DNA from: Psychrilyobacter sp.
GTDB lineage: Bacteria; Fusobacteriota; Fusobacteriia; Fusobacteriales; Fusobacteriaceae
Assembly (NCBI GenBank): GCA_030621995.1
Contig: JAUXGP010000139.1
Span: forward strand, 1-5,229
Direction of reading: 5' to 3'
Length of the DNA stretch: 5,229 nucleotides
Positions 1 to 5,229 of this stretch are shown one piece after another. A model generated the notes under the pieces. It was given only the letters and a program-made list of their open reading frames with translations. It did not search any database and was not told the DNA's origin. Within the stretch, counting starts at the first letter, position 1. Every line of letters begins with the position of its first letter. Position numbers and translations under genes: made by a program.

Positions 1-67
1 CTCTATCAGCTAAGAATATAATTTACACGTAATTTGGGATAGACCCTATATATATTTAAAAAAATAT

Positions 68-340
68 TTATAAAGTTTTATTATGATATCCTTCCATTAT
101 TTCTGTTGGTTTGAAATTACAATATTTATAGTTATGAGCCAGTCTTGCCCCATCTTTTATCCTTATTACAGTAAAATAAGGATTGACCTCTTTCTCATGA
201 TCGATAAAATGAATTAAATTTTCACTGTCTTTTTTTATCAACATATAGTCATCCCCAATCTCAAGATCGTGTACACCAAAAATTAGAACATCATTTATTT
301 TTACTGCATCTCCGTCAATCTCTACTTGCATTTTTCTCAA
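68..340 (-). CDS. Hypothetical 90-residue protein
   Basis: I do not recognise this protein. It is small, soluble and rich in acidic and alternating hydrophobic residues (for example VEIDGD, KINDVLIFGVHDLEIGDDYMLIKKD in outline), suggesting a mostly beta-strand fold. It has no signal peptide or membrane segment, and its single cysteine in YKYCNF is not part of a metal motif. I chose TTG at 340 because GGAG (345-348) lies 4 bases upstream. The ATG at 331 is 13 bases away and would give 87 residues. The ribosome binding site is embedded in a run of seven G preceded by seven A. It is separated from the radical SAM gene by a probable terminator, so it is likely expressed on its own, perhaps under the palindrome at 365-382. 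No gene follows it within the 67 bases to the window edge. Coding status rests on open frame, ribosome binding site and plausible composition. Confidence 0.6.
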   Translation of the reverse strand: MRKMQVEIDGDAVKINDVLIFGVHDLEIGDDYMLIKKDSENLIHFIDHEKEVNPYFTVIRIKDGARLAHNYKYCNFKPTEIMEGYHNKTL

Positions 341-364
341 ATTACTCCCCCCCTTTTTTTCATC

Positions 365-382
365 GGTTAAATAAATTTAACC
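365..382. promoter_or_regulatory. 18-bp palindrome upstream of the 90-residue gene (possible operator)
   Basis: GGTTAAAT and ATTTAACC are perfect 8-bp inverted arms around a 2-base centre. The site lies 25 bases before the start at 340. A further GGTTA half-site occurs 13 bases upstream on the minus strand (391-395). Size and place fit a dimeric repressor operator or a short leader hairpin. A weak TATTAT at 407-412 could be a -10 element, but it has no good -35 box. Confidence 0.4.
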
Positions 383-445
383 ACTCTCACTAACCTTTTA
401 TTCGAAATAATATTTTTTCCTTTTTTTTATTTTTAATAATTAAAA

Positions 446-500
446 AAAAACTCCCAAGCAAACACCAACCATAATAGTTTTTGTTCCCTCAGGAGTTTTT
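446..500 (-). terminator. Probable intrinsic terminator after the radical SAM gene
   Basis: Four bases past the TAA stop, the minus strand reads AAAAACTCC, then a 37-base middle, then GGAGTTTTT running into nine T. The arms are perfect 9-bp complements, and the middle can extend pairing through CAAAAAC with GTGTTTG (one mismatch). The T-run on the 3' side suits rho-independent termination, although the long loop is atypical. On the plus strand the same structure also ends in five T. Confidence 0.5.
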
Positions 501-503
501 ATA

Positions 504-2279
504 TTATTTTCCTTTTAAATTGTCGGAGATCAGCTCTCCGCACTCTTTGATTCTTCCCTTCATTCCGCAGCCTATACAGTTTGCTCTGCAGTCTGGAGTA
601 AGCGCTATCTCTTTAGCTTTATTCAGTTCATCCACATAGAATTTATCCGATACACCTATATCCACCATATGCCACGGCAGTTCTGCATCAGTTGATTTTT
701 CCCCCAGGTAATCTTTCTCATCTAAGTTTAACTCCTCTATAGCTTCCTTCCACCTGGAAAATTGGAAGTTTCTGCCATGATCTTCCAATCTGGCACCTTT
801 TTTCCATACAATCTCCAACAGGTCACTTATTTTTTCGTCCCCACGAGACAGGAATCCCTCTAAATATGATTTTTCCCTGAAATGCATCTTTAGAGTCGTG
901 TGTCTTGCTCTATAAAAAACATCTTTTAGGAGTTGATGTTTTCTCTCCATCTCAGCTATGTTCATTTGCTCAGCCCATTGGAATGGAGTATGAGGCTTTG
1001 GTACAAAGTTAGATATACTGACTGTTATATTTAATTTTTTTGTAAATGGTTTACATGCTTTTACTACTTTCATTACCAACTCATGTATTCCCTTCAGGTC
1101 TTCGTCTGTTTCAAAAGGCAGTCCTATCATAAAATAAAATTTCAGTGATCCCCATCCGGCTTTTACGGCTGAAACGGCTGTTTCTAAAATGTCTTCCTCC
1201 GTTACACCTTTGTTTATTATGTCTCTCATCCTCTGGGTTCCTGCTTCTGGTGCAAAGGTAAATCCTGTTTTTTTACCACTTTGGATCTGCTCCGCTACTT
1301 CTACAGAAAACGGATTCATCCTCAGAGAGGGAAGCCCTATACTCAAATTATTGTCACCATGTTTCTTCTGTAAATTTGATAGTAAAGGTCCAATCTCACT
1401 GTAGTCACTACTTGACAATGAAGATAATGAAACTTCATTATACCCGGTAGATCTAAGTGTTTTCTCTATAAGGGCCATATTTTTCTCTAAAGTTCTCTCC
1501 CTTACAGGTCTATAGGTATAGCCAGCCTGACAGAACCTGCACCCTCTGGTACAACCTCTTTGAATCTCTACCGACACCCTGTCATGCACTATTTTCACAA
1601 AAGGCACAATTTGATTTTCATAAAATTCTGTATCATCCAAATTTTTAACTATAGCTTTTTTTATTTTTTTACCCCTATGCAGTTTAGGGATATATACCCC
1701 ATCCACATCTTTTATCAATTCTAATTTTTCTGCCTTAGTTTTATCACTATTCTCAATGAAAATCCTGGCTATTTCAGGCATAGAATCTTCTCCATCGCCT
1801 ATTACAAAATAATCTACAAATCTACTCATAGGAGCTGGATTAACTGTACAGGTTCCCCCTGCCATAATAAGCGGGTACTCTTCTCCTCTTTCTTCTGCTC
1901 TAAACGGTATCCCTGCCAAATCCAGTGCATTCAATACATTGGTATAACTCATCTCATATGAAAGAGAAAATCCTACCATATCAAATTCCTTTAGAGGAGT
2001 CTTGCTCTCCAATGAAAACATCGGTATATTATTTTCTCTCATGACAGCTTCCATATCCTCTTGAGGAGAAAATCCTCTTTCCAATGAAAATCCATCGACT
2101 TTATTCAATATATCGTATAATATTCTTATCCCCAGGTTAGACATCCCTACCTCATAGATATCAGGGAAAAATAAACACATATTTACTTTATAATCTTTCT
2201 TATGGACACTGTTTACCTCGTTCCCCATATATTGTACCGGTTTCTCTACTGACAGCAGATATTTTTCTATATCAATCAT
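504..2279 (-). CDS. Radical SAM protein, TIGR03960 type (B12-binding-like N-terminus)
   Basis: A 591-residue cytosolic iron-sulfur protein; its reaction is not established. Residues about 30-180 form a cobalamin-binding-like domain (FPDIYEVGMSNLG at 38-50, VGFSLSYEMSYTNVLNALDLAGIPF at 102-126 in outline, AGGTCTVNPAP at 140-150, IGDGEDSMPE at 160-169). There is no clear DxHxxG, so lower-ligand histidine binding of B12 is doubtful. The radical SAM core follows, with C243-x3-C247-x2-C250 for the 4Fe-4S cluster, a Ser-rich strand (286-291), FAPEAGTQRMRD at 342-353 and IGLPFETDEDL at 385-395. The C-terminal part has LPWHMVDIGVS at 534-544 and a second Cys set, C564-x3-C568-x2-C571 plus C580, that could bind another cluster. 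This order and length match the family called radical SAM family uncharacterised protein. In many bacteria it sits beside a DUF2344 (TIGR03936) gene and ribonuclease G; neither is in this window. Start ATG 2279 has AAAGGAG 8 bases upstream. The terminator at 446-500 follows. Confidence 0.92.
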   Translation of the reverse strand: MIDIEKYLLSVEKPVQYMGNEVNSVHKKDYKVNMCLFFPDIYEVGMSNLGIRILYDILNKVDGFSLERGFSPQEDMEAVMRENNIPMFSLESKTPLKEFDMVGFSLSYEMSYTNVLNALDLAGIPFRAEERGEEYPLIMAGGTCTVNPAPMSRFVDYFVIGDGEDSMPEIARIFIENSDKTKAEKLELIKDVDGVYIPKLHRGKKIKKAIVKNLDDTEFYENQIVPFVKIVHDRVSVEIQRGCTRGCRFCQAGYTYRPVRERTLEKNMALIEKTLRSTGYNEVSLSSLSSSDYSEIGPLLSNLQKKHGDNNLSIGLPSLRMNPFSVEVAEQIQSGKKTGFTFAPEAGTQRMRDIINKGVTEEDILETAVSAVKAGWGSLKFYFMIGLPFETDEDLKGIHELVMKVVKACKPFTKKLNITVSISNFVPKPHTPFQWAEQMNIAEMERKHQLLKDVFYRARHTTLKMHFREKSYLEGFLSRGDEKISDLLEIVWKKGARLEDHGRNFQFSRWKEAIEELNLDEKDYLGEKSTDAELPWHMVDIGVSDKFYVDELNKAKEIALTPDCRANCIGCGMKGRIKECGELISDNLKGK

Positions 2280-2341
2280 AATTTTTTCTCCTTTATTTAT
2301 TATTACCCTCTCTCAACCTTACCCTCTCTCGACTGCCGCCA

Positions 2342-2415
2342 CTCTCTCCCTTGACATCGTAAAAATCATATTTACTAAATATAATTTTTTCGTACTCGTC
2401 AATCGGGAGAAAGAA
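2342..2415. repeat. Long imperfect palindrome centred near position 2375
   Basis: The left half (about 2342-2374) and right half (about 2376-2415) are near inverted copies. The inner arms CGTAAAAATCATATTTA and TAAATATAATTTTTTCG match at 15 of 17 positions. The outer arms pair CTCTCCC-TTGAC with GTCAA-TC-GGGAGA, with small indels. It would form a long hairpin with almost no loop in RNA or as a DNA cruciform. It lies within the candidate mobile element. Confidence 0.6.
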
Positions 2416-2447
2416 GTTTTATCTCCTAACAAGCTTACCCTAACTTT

Positions 2448-2471
2448 GTTTCGCCCTATTCAGGGAGAAAC
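2448..2471 (-). repeat. Stem-loop just downstream of the HD gene
   Basis: On the minus strand GTTTCTCCCT and AGGGCGAAAC pair over 10 positions with one mismatch, around a 4-base loop, starting 13 bases after the HD stop codon. No U-run follows, so it is not a standard intrinsic terminator. It may protect the HD mRNA 3' end or form part of the surrounding element. Confidence 0.5.
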
Positions 2472-2484
2472 TAGGAGGAGAGGG

Positions 2485-2913
2485 TTAACTCTTATCATCT
2501 ATCTCCTGAAATCTTTTTAACTTTTTATCTACATCCATCCCGTGGTGGTTTAAAATTAAATCGGCCAACTCCAAATCTAACTCTTTTAATTTTTTATATC
2601 CTATCCTAGGATGCCTGTCCAATAGTTTATCTCCTACTAATACTTTTTTCATCCTTGTCAGCAAACCTATTGTCTCCTTCCCGCAATCGTGCAGGAGGGC
2701 TAATTTCAGATATTTTTCATTTTTATTCAGCAGGTCATCTGCCTTTACCATTTGATAAACATCCAGACTATGCACCTTATCATAGTTATCCATATTCATA
2801 AAAATCTTGTATTCTTTCTTGGTTAACAGCAATTTTATTTTTTCTATCTCTTCTATTTTAGGTTTATTAAAAATATAGTTTATAACTTGCTTTACTCTAT
2901 TAATCATAATCAA
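2485..2913 (-). CDS. Small HD-domain metal-dependent phosphohydrolase
   Basis: A 142-residue soluble protein made almost entirely of one HD domain. Likely metal ligands are visible in order: His48, the His75-Asp76 pair in LLHDCGKE, His101 in HPRIGYKKL, His123/His124 in NHHG, and a late Asp139/Asp140 in EIDDKS. Members of this superfamily hydrolyse phosphate esters of nucleotides or related molecules; the substrate cannot be read from the sequence. The DD(K/R) ending fits small stand-alone HD proteins of Clostridia as I recall them, so the protein does not look truncated even though its TAA stop coincides with the edge of a repeat element. AAGGAGGAG at 2919-2927 places GGAGG 7 bases before TTG 2913. 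The ATG at 2907 is an alternative, with a 13-base gap. The gene is probably in the same transcription unit as its neighbours, though the 111-base upstream gap could hold its own promoter; I found no convincing one. Confidence 0.85.
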   Translation of the reverse strand: MIMINRVKQVINYIFNKPKIEEIEKIKLLLTKKEYKIFMNMDNYDKVHSLDVYQMVKADDLLNKNEKYLKLALLHDCGKETIGLLTRMKKVLVGDKLLDRHPRIGYKKLKELDLELADLILNHHGMDVDKKLKRFQEIDDKS

Positions 2914-2953
2914 TCTTACTCCTCCTTCTTATAGTTTTAGAGTTCACATCTAC

Positions 2954-2979
2954 AAATCAAGTTTAATTACACTTGATTT
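2954..2979. repeat. Perfect 9-bp inverted repeat between TruA-KH and HD genes
   Basis: Arms AAATCAAGT (2954-2962) and ACTTGATTT (2971-2979) are perfect inverted copies around an 8-base AT-rich loop. It lies about 45 bases after the TruA-KH stop and about 40 bases before the HD start. Neither strand has a long T-run after it (three or four T only), so it is at best a weak terminator. It could equally be a protein-binding site or an mRNA stabiliser. Confidence 0.5.
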
Positions 2980-3024
2980 TAGTAATCGTGAAAAACCGAC
3001 AACAAGGAAGGAGTTAAAAGAGGT

Positions 3025-3879
3025 CTAGATTGTCTTTATAATTATCTTTCCATATTTTTCCCTTAAACTCTTGATGTTCCCGGCATTCTTTCCGATAACC
3101 TCGCCTTTTTTATTCTTAGGCACATAGAAAATATACACGTCTTTTATTTTTTCAACTCTTAGAACATTCTCCTCAGAAACATCAAAAATATCTTCTATGA
3201 TTATCTCCTCCAACTCCTTGGATAAGATCATCTTTTCCAAAGTCAGATATTTTCCCGGCAGGATTTTTTTCTCCCCGGTTAATATATAGCCAGACATGAT
3301 TCTCACTTGTTTCGGCATAAATGAATTCCCTGAAAATACCAAGGCACCATTGTCATATGATATTTCCACCCTTCTTATTTTTTCCTGTAATTTCTGCCCT
3401 TTTCTATCGGTGAATTCACTTACATCGTACGTTCCTGTAAGTTCATCACATCTTTTTAATATCTCTTCCTCAGCAGACCTTATCTTCTCTGACGGGTAGC
3501 TATATCTGTAGATCCTGCCAGCCATCATCTCAGGCAGAGCTAAGTTAGGCAGTGTTTTTTCTATCTTTATGATCTTCATCTCATTTATTTTTTCATTAAA
3601 CTTTTCTTTTAATTTTATTTTATCTATCTTATTGTTTGAATTTATATACAGTATATTTTCTCTGGCGTTTACCTGCCCGTCGGTCCTTCCGCCTTGCTGA
3701 ACACCCTTAGCCCAGGTCACTCCTAATTCTTCCAATATCTTTATAAATTCACCTTTGACAGTTTTCTTTGTGGAATTTTCATCTTTATTTTCATCAAAAG
3801 AATGAAATTTCGTTCCCCTGTATGAGATATAAAATAAATATCCAAATTTTGTTGTTTTTTCTAAACTTCTAAAATTCAC
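3025..3879 (-). CDS. Divergent TruA-family pseudouridine synthase with C-terminal KH-like domain
   Basis: Probably isomerises uridine to pseudouridine in an RNA. Residues 1-205 follow the TruA fold order: a YRGTKF segment near 21-26 (YDGT-x-F in TruA), the catalytic loop GRTDGQVNA with Asp67 (GRTDAGVHA in TruA), RIYRY at 122-126 (the conserved Tyr segment), a [10 protein letters not shown] stretch near 152-161, and [14 protein letters not shown] at 184-197 (equivalent to the NAFVHHMVRNIVG segment). The region between the Tyr motif and the next block is shorter than in TruA. The last 30 or so residues look like a KH core: IGKNAGNIK at 262-270, with Ala where KH domains have the second Gly of GxxG. 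The total of 284 residues is slightly above ordinary TruA (about 245-270). GTG at 3879 is preferred over ATG at 3894 or 3891 because GGAGG sits 5 bases before it. The gene overlaps the bioD end by 11 bases, which suggests translational coupling. It is probably a paralogue rather than the housekeeping TruA, given the altered motifs; its substrate is unknown. Confidence 0.8.
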   Translation of the reverse strand: MNFRSLEKTTKFGYLFYISYRGTKFHSFDENKDENSTKKTVKGEFIKILEELGVTWAKGVQQGGRTDGQVNARENILYINSNNKIDKIKLKEKFNEKINEMKIIKIEKTLPNLALPEMMAGRIYRYSYPSEKIRSAEEEILKRCDELTGTYDVSEFTDRKGQKLQEKIRRVEISYDNGALVFSGNSFMPKQVRIMSGYILTGEKKILPGKYLTLEKMILSKELEEIIIEDIFDVSEENVLRVEKIKDVYIFYVPKNKKGEVIGKNAGNIKSLREKYGKIIIKTI

Positions 3880-5116
3880 CTGTGCCTCCATCATAACTCA
3901 TGTTTTTTAACACCCTTATACCACTCAATTTCTCGATGGTTTTCACGTTATCCTCCAATAAAATTTCATCGATATTATTGTCTTTATTATTAAAGATAAT
4001 TCCCTTTATCATAATGTCATTTCTTTTCAATGTTTCTATTGTCAGCAAGGTATGGTTGATTGTCCCCAAAGAGTTATTGGCCACTACTATAACCTCTGAT
4101 TTTTTCCTGTAATCTACCAAAAGATCTAAATATGTATATCTGTTCTTATATGGAACCAATAAACCTCCGGCACCCTCAACATATAAAATTTCATGGGTTT
4201 TAATCTCTTCATCTATCCTTTTCTTTATCTCATTGATGAATATTTGTTTTCCGTCCAGGTCTGCTGCAATATGGGGAGACATTGGCTTTTTAAAGAAATA
4301 TGTATTTATTTCTTCTACACCTTTATTTAAAAGATCGGCATATTTTTTGGTATCCGACCCTTCTAAATTTTCACCAAAAATTTCTAACCCTGTTTCTATG
4401 GGCTTCAATGCCATAACATTTTTTTTATTTTTAAGATCTTCCTCTATTAATTTCAGAGTAACATGAGTTTTCCCGATCTCAGTGTCAGTTCCTACTATAA
4501 AATAAATGTTCCCCATACTTTCATCTCTATATTTTATTCTATGACACTTTCTACACCTAGGCTCATATGATTCTGTAGCTCCTACCAATACAATAGGATC
4601 ATCGTAGTATGCAGGTTCCCCATCTATCAACCTCTGTGATACTGTAGCAGGATTTCCACACACAGCACAAATAGCCTGAAATTTGTCTACATATTCAGCC
4701 CTGGCCAAAAGTTCATCCATAGGTTTAAAAGGTTCTCCCTTAAAATCTTTGTCCAAACCTGCTACAATTACTCTCTTTCCCATGTCAGCCAGATCTTCAC
4801 AAAATTTCACAACTGTACTGCCAAAAAACTGCACTTCATCTATTCCAATTACCTGTGCATCACTATATTTTTCAAAGAATATTTTTTTCATCTCTTCTAC
4901 ACTGCCTGCAGGTACACCCTCTATAAAAGATAAATTATGAGAAGCTAATTTCGCATAATCATATCTCACATCACTGGCATGTTTAAAAGCTACTACTTTT
5001 TGACGTGCATATTTCGATCTTCTCAATCTTTTTATAAGTTCCTCACTCTTTCCTGAAAACATACTTCCAGTTACGACTTCTAACCATCCCATTCCCTCTG
5101 TTACTATAAATTGCAA
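3869..5116 (-). CDS. Fused thymidine kinase (type II) - dethiobiotin synthetase
   Basis: One uninterrupted frame of about 415 residues carries two complete cytosolic enzymes. Residues 1-200 are a type II thymidine kinase (thymidine + ATP to dTMP): P-loop GSMFSGKS at 17-24, DEVQFF with catalytic Glu at 93-98, lasso-like [11 protein letters not shown] at 120-130, and four zinc cysteines (150, 153, 188, 191). Residues 201-415 are a dethiobiotin synthetase (diaminopelargonate + CO2 + ATP to dethiobiotin): P-loop GTDTEIGKT at 209-217, KPIETG at 238-243, SPH at 280-282, [10 protein letters not shown] at 313-322, and [10 protein letters not shown] at 349-358. Tdk alone is usually about 190-205 residues and BioD about 210-240, so neither is shortened. 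I chose TTG at 5116 because GAGGTGA lies 5 bases upstream; the frame is open to a GTG at 5125, which has no spaced Shine-Dalgarno. The in-frame ATG of the BioD half (4516) has only a weak GAGATGA-like site. Domain assignment is firm; that both activities work in one polypeptide is inferred. Confidence 0.93.
   Translation of the reverse strand: MQFIVTEGMGWLEVVTGSMFSGKSEELIKRLRRSKYARQKVVAFKHASDVRYDYAKLASHNLSFIEGVPAGSVEEMKKIFFEKYSDAQVIGIDEVQFFGSTVVKFCEDLADMGKRVIVAGLDKDFKGEPFKPMDELLARAEYVDKFQAICAVCGNPATVSQRLIDGEPAYYDDPIVLVGATESYEPRCRKCHRIKYRDESMGNIYFIVGTDTEIGKTHVTLKLIEEDLKNKKNVMALKPIETGLEIFGENLEGSDTKKYADLLNKGVEEINTYFFKKPMSPHIAADLDGKQIFINEIKKRIDEEIKTHEILYVEGAGGLLVPYKNRYTYLDLLVDYRKKSEVIVVANNSLGTINHTLLTIETLKRNDIMIKGIIFNNKDNNIDEILLEDNVKTIEKLSGIRVLKNMSYDGGTGEF
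3885..3889 (-). promoter_or_regulatory. Ribosome binding site of the TruA-KH gene, inside the bioD 3' end
   Basis: GGAGG on the minus strand lies within the last codons of the Tdk-BioD frame, 5 bases before a GTG at 3879. The two upstream in-frame ATG codons (3894, 3891) have no comparable site, and the second overlaps this one. The start codon sits 11 bases before the end of the upstream frame, an arrangement typical of coupled translation. Confidence 0.6.
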
Positions 5117-5121
5117 ATCTC

Positions 5122-5128
5122 TCACCTC
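5122..5128 (-). promoter_or_regulatory. Ribosome binding site deciding the tdk-bioD start
   Basis: GAGGTGA on the minus strand matches the anti-Shine-Dalgarno complement AGGAGGTGA over seven bases. It ends 5 bases before the TTG at 5116 and overlaps the in-frame GTG at 5125. This favours TTG 5116 as the start. The ATG at 5092 has GAGGGA almost touching it, which is too close. Confidence 0.6.
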
Positions 5129-5147
5129 ATCAATATAATTAATAACC

Positions 5148-5164
5148 AGTAATCAGCAATTACT
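5148..5164. repeat. Small inverted repeat upstream of tdk-bioD
   Basis: AGTAAT (5148-5153) and ATTACT (5159-5164) are perfect 6-bp arms around a 5-base loop, 32 bases before the TTG start. A second 5-bp pair, GTCTG (5191-5195) and CAGAC (5206-5210), lies further upstream. Neither has a T-run that would make it a terminator. They could be regulatory or chance in this AT-rich leader. Confidence 0.3.
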
Positions 5165-5229
5165 AATTAGGCTTTTCCAAATATTTTATTGTCTGTCTTT
5201 AAAATCAGACCTATTAACGGCTTTAACAG

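Larger units (their letters stand above)
2306..2484. repeat. Candidate MITE or structured intergenic element (about 179 bp)
   Basis: The gap between the HD and radical SAM genes is bounded by inverted CCCTCTC (2306-2312) and GAGAGGG (2478-2484), each flanked on the outside by TTA (2303-2305 and 2485-2487), like a 3-bp target duplication. The left end is duplicated in tandem: TTACCCTCTCTC occurs at 2303-2314 and again at 2319-2330. Inside are a long imperfect palindrome centred near 2375 and a GC-containing hairpin at 2448-2471. No reading frame of note is present. The architecture fits a non-autonomous mobile repeat, but a structured leader RNA for the downstream radical SAM gene is also possible. 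No second copy is in the window, so mobility is inferred. Confidence 0.45.

Noticed and set aside
1..20. The minus strand resembles a tRNA D-arm (CTTAGCTGATAGAG).
   Set aside because: The bases that should form the acceptor stem are AT-rich and do not look like a tRNA 5' end, the D-loop lacks the GG pair, and the rest would lie outside the window. It cannot be supported.
2351..2385. Plus-strand TTGACA and TATAAT, both perfect consensus hexamers.
   Set aside because: The spacing is 23 bases, well outside the usual 16-18, and no plus-strand gene follows. They are more likely by-products of the palindrome.
2485..2520. Truncation of the HD protein by the adjoining repeat element.
   Set aside because: The protein retains the final Asp-Asp and ends where small HD proteins of this kind normally end, so the element appears to have kept the native stop.
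3900..4940. Several plus-strand open frames of 70-85 codons within the Tdk-BioD region (3900-4112, 4233-4466, 4683-4940).
   Set aside because: They lie wholly opposite conserved coding sequence, have hydrophobic low-complexity translations typical of antisense AT-rich frames, and lack spaced ribosome binding sites.
5131..5158. Possible promoter for tdk-bioD: TTGCTG, 16 bases, TATATT on the minus strand.
   Set aside because: Transcription would begin inside the Shine-Dalgarno sequence, leaving no leader, and the -35 box matches only three of six positions.
5191..5210. GTCTG/CAGAC hairpin as a terminator of an upstream gene.
   Set aside because: The stem is only 5 bp and no T-run follows on either strand.

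Overview
The window is a compact, AT-rich bacterial segment with all five supported genes on the minus strand, so they are read from the right edge of the window to the left. AT-rich codon use, strong GGAGG-type ribosome binding sites, TTG/GTG starts and the protein families point to a low-GC anaerobe. Fusobacteriota is my best guess and Clostridia the alternative; this is inference, because no rRNA or other marker is present.

Layout in transcription order. (1) 5116-3869: one open frame joining a complete type II thymidine kinase to a complete dethiobiotin synthetase (Tdk-BioD). (2) 3879-3025: a divergent TruA-type pseudouridine synthase with a KH-like RNA-binding tail; its start overlaps the end of the Tdk-BioD frame, so the two are probably translationally coupled. 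(3) After a 111-base gap with a small hairpin, 2913-2485: a small HD-domain metal phosphohydrolase. (4) A 205-base gap largely filled by a structured, inverted-repeat-bounded element of about 179 bp (2306-2484) that abuts the HD stop codon and looks like a MITE or a structured RNA. (5) 2279-504: a radical SAM protein of the TIGR03960 type (cobalamin-binding-like N-terminus, radical SAM core, C-terminal Cys cluster). (6) A likely intrinsic terminator around 446-500, an 18-bp palindrome at 365-382, then 340-68: a 90-residue protein that I do not recognise.

The genes do not form one obvious pathway. Tdk salvages thymidine, BioD makes dethiobiotin for biotin synthesis, the TruA-like protein probably modifies RNA, and the HD and radical SAM proteins have no assigned substrate. 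The most unusual items are the Tdk-BioD fusion, the TruA-KH architecture coupled to it, and the repeat element inserted exactly at the HD stop codon.
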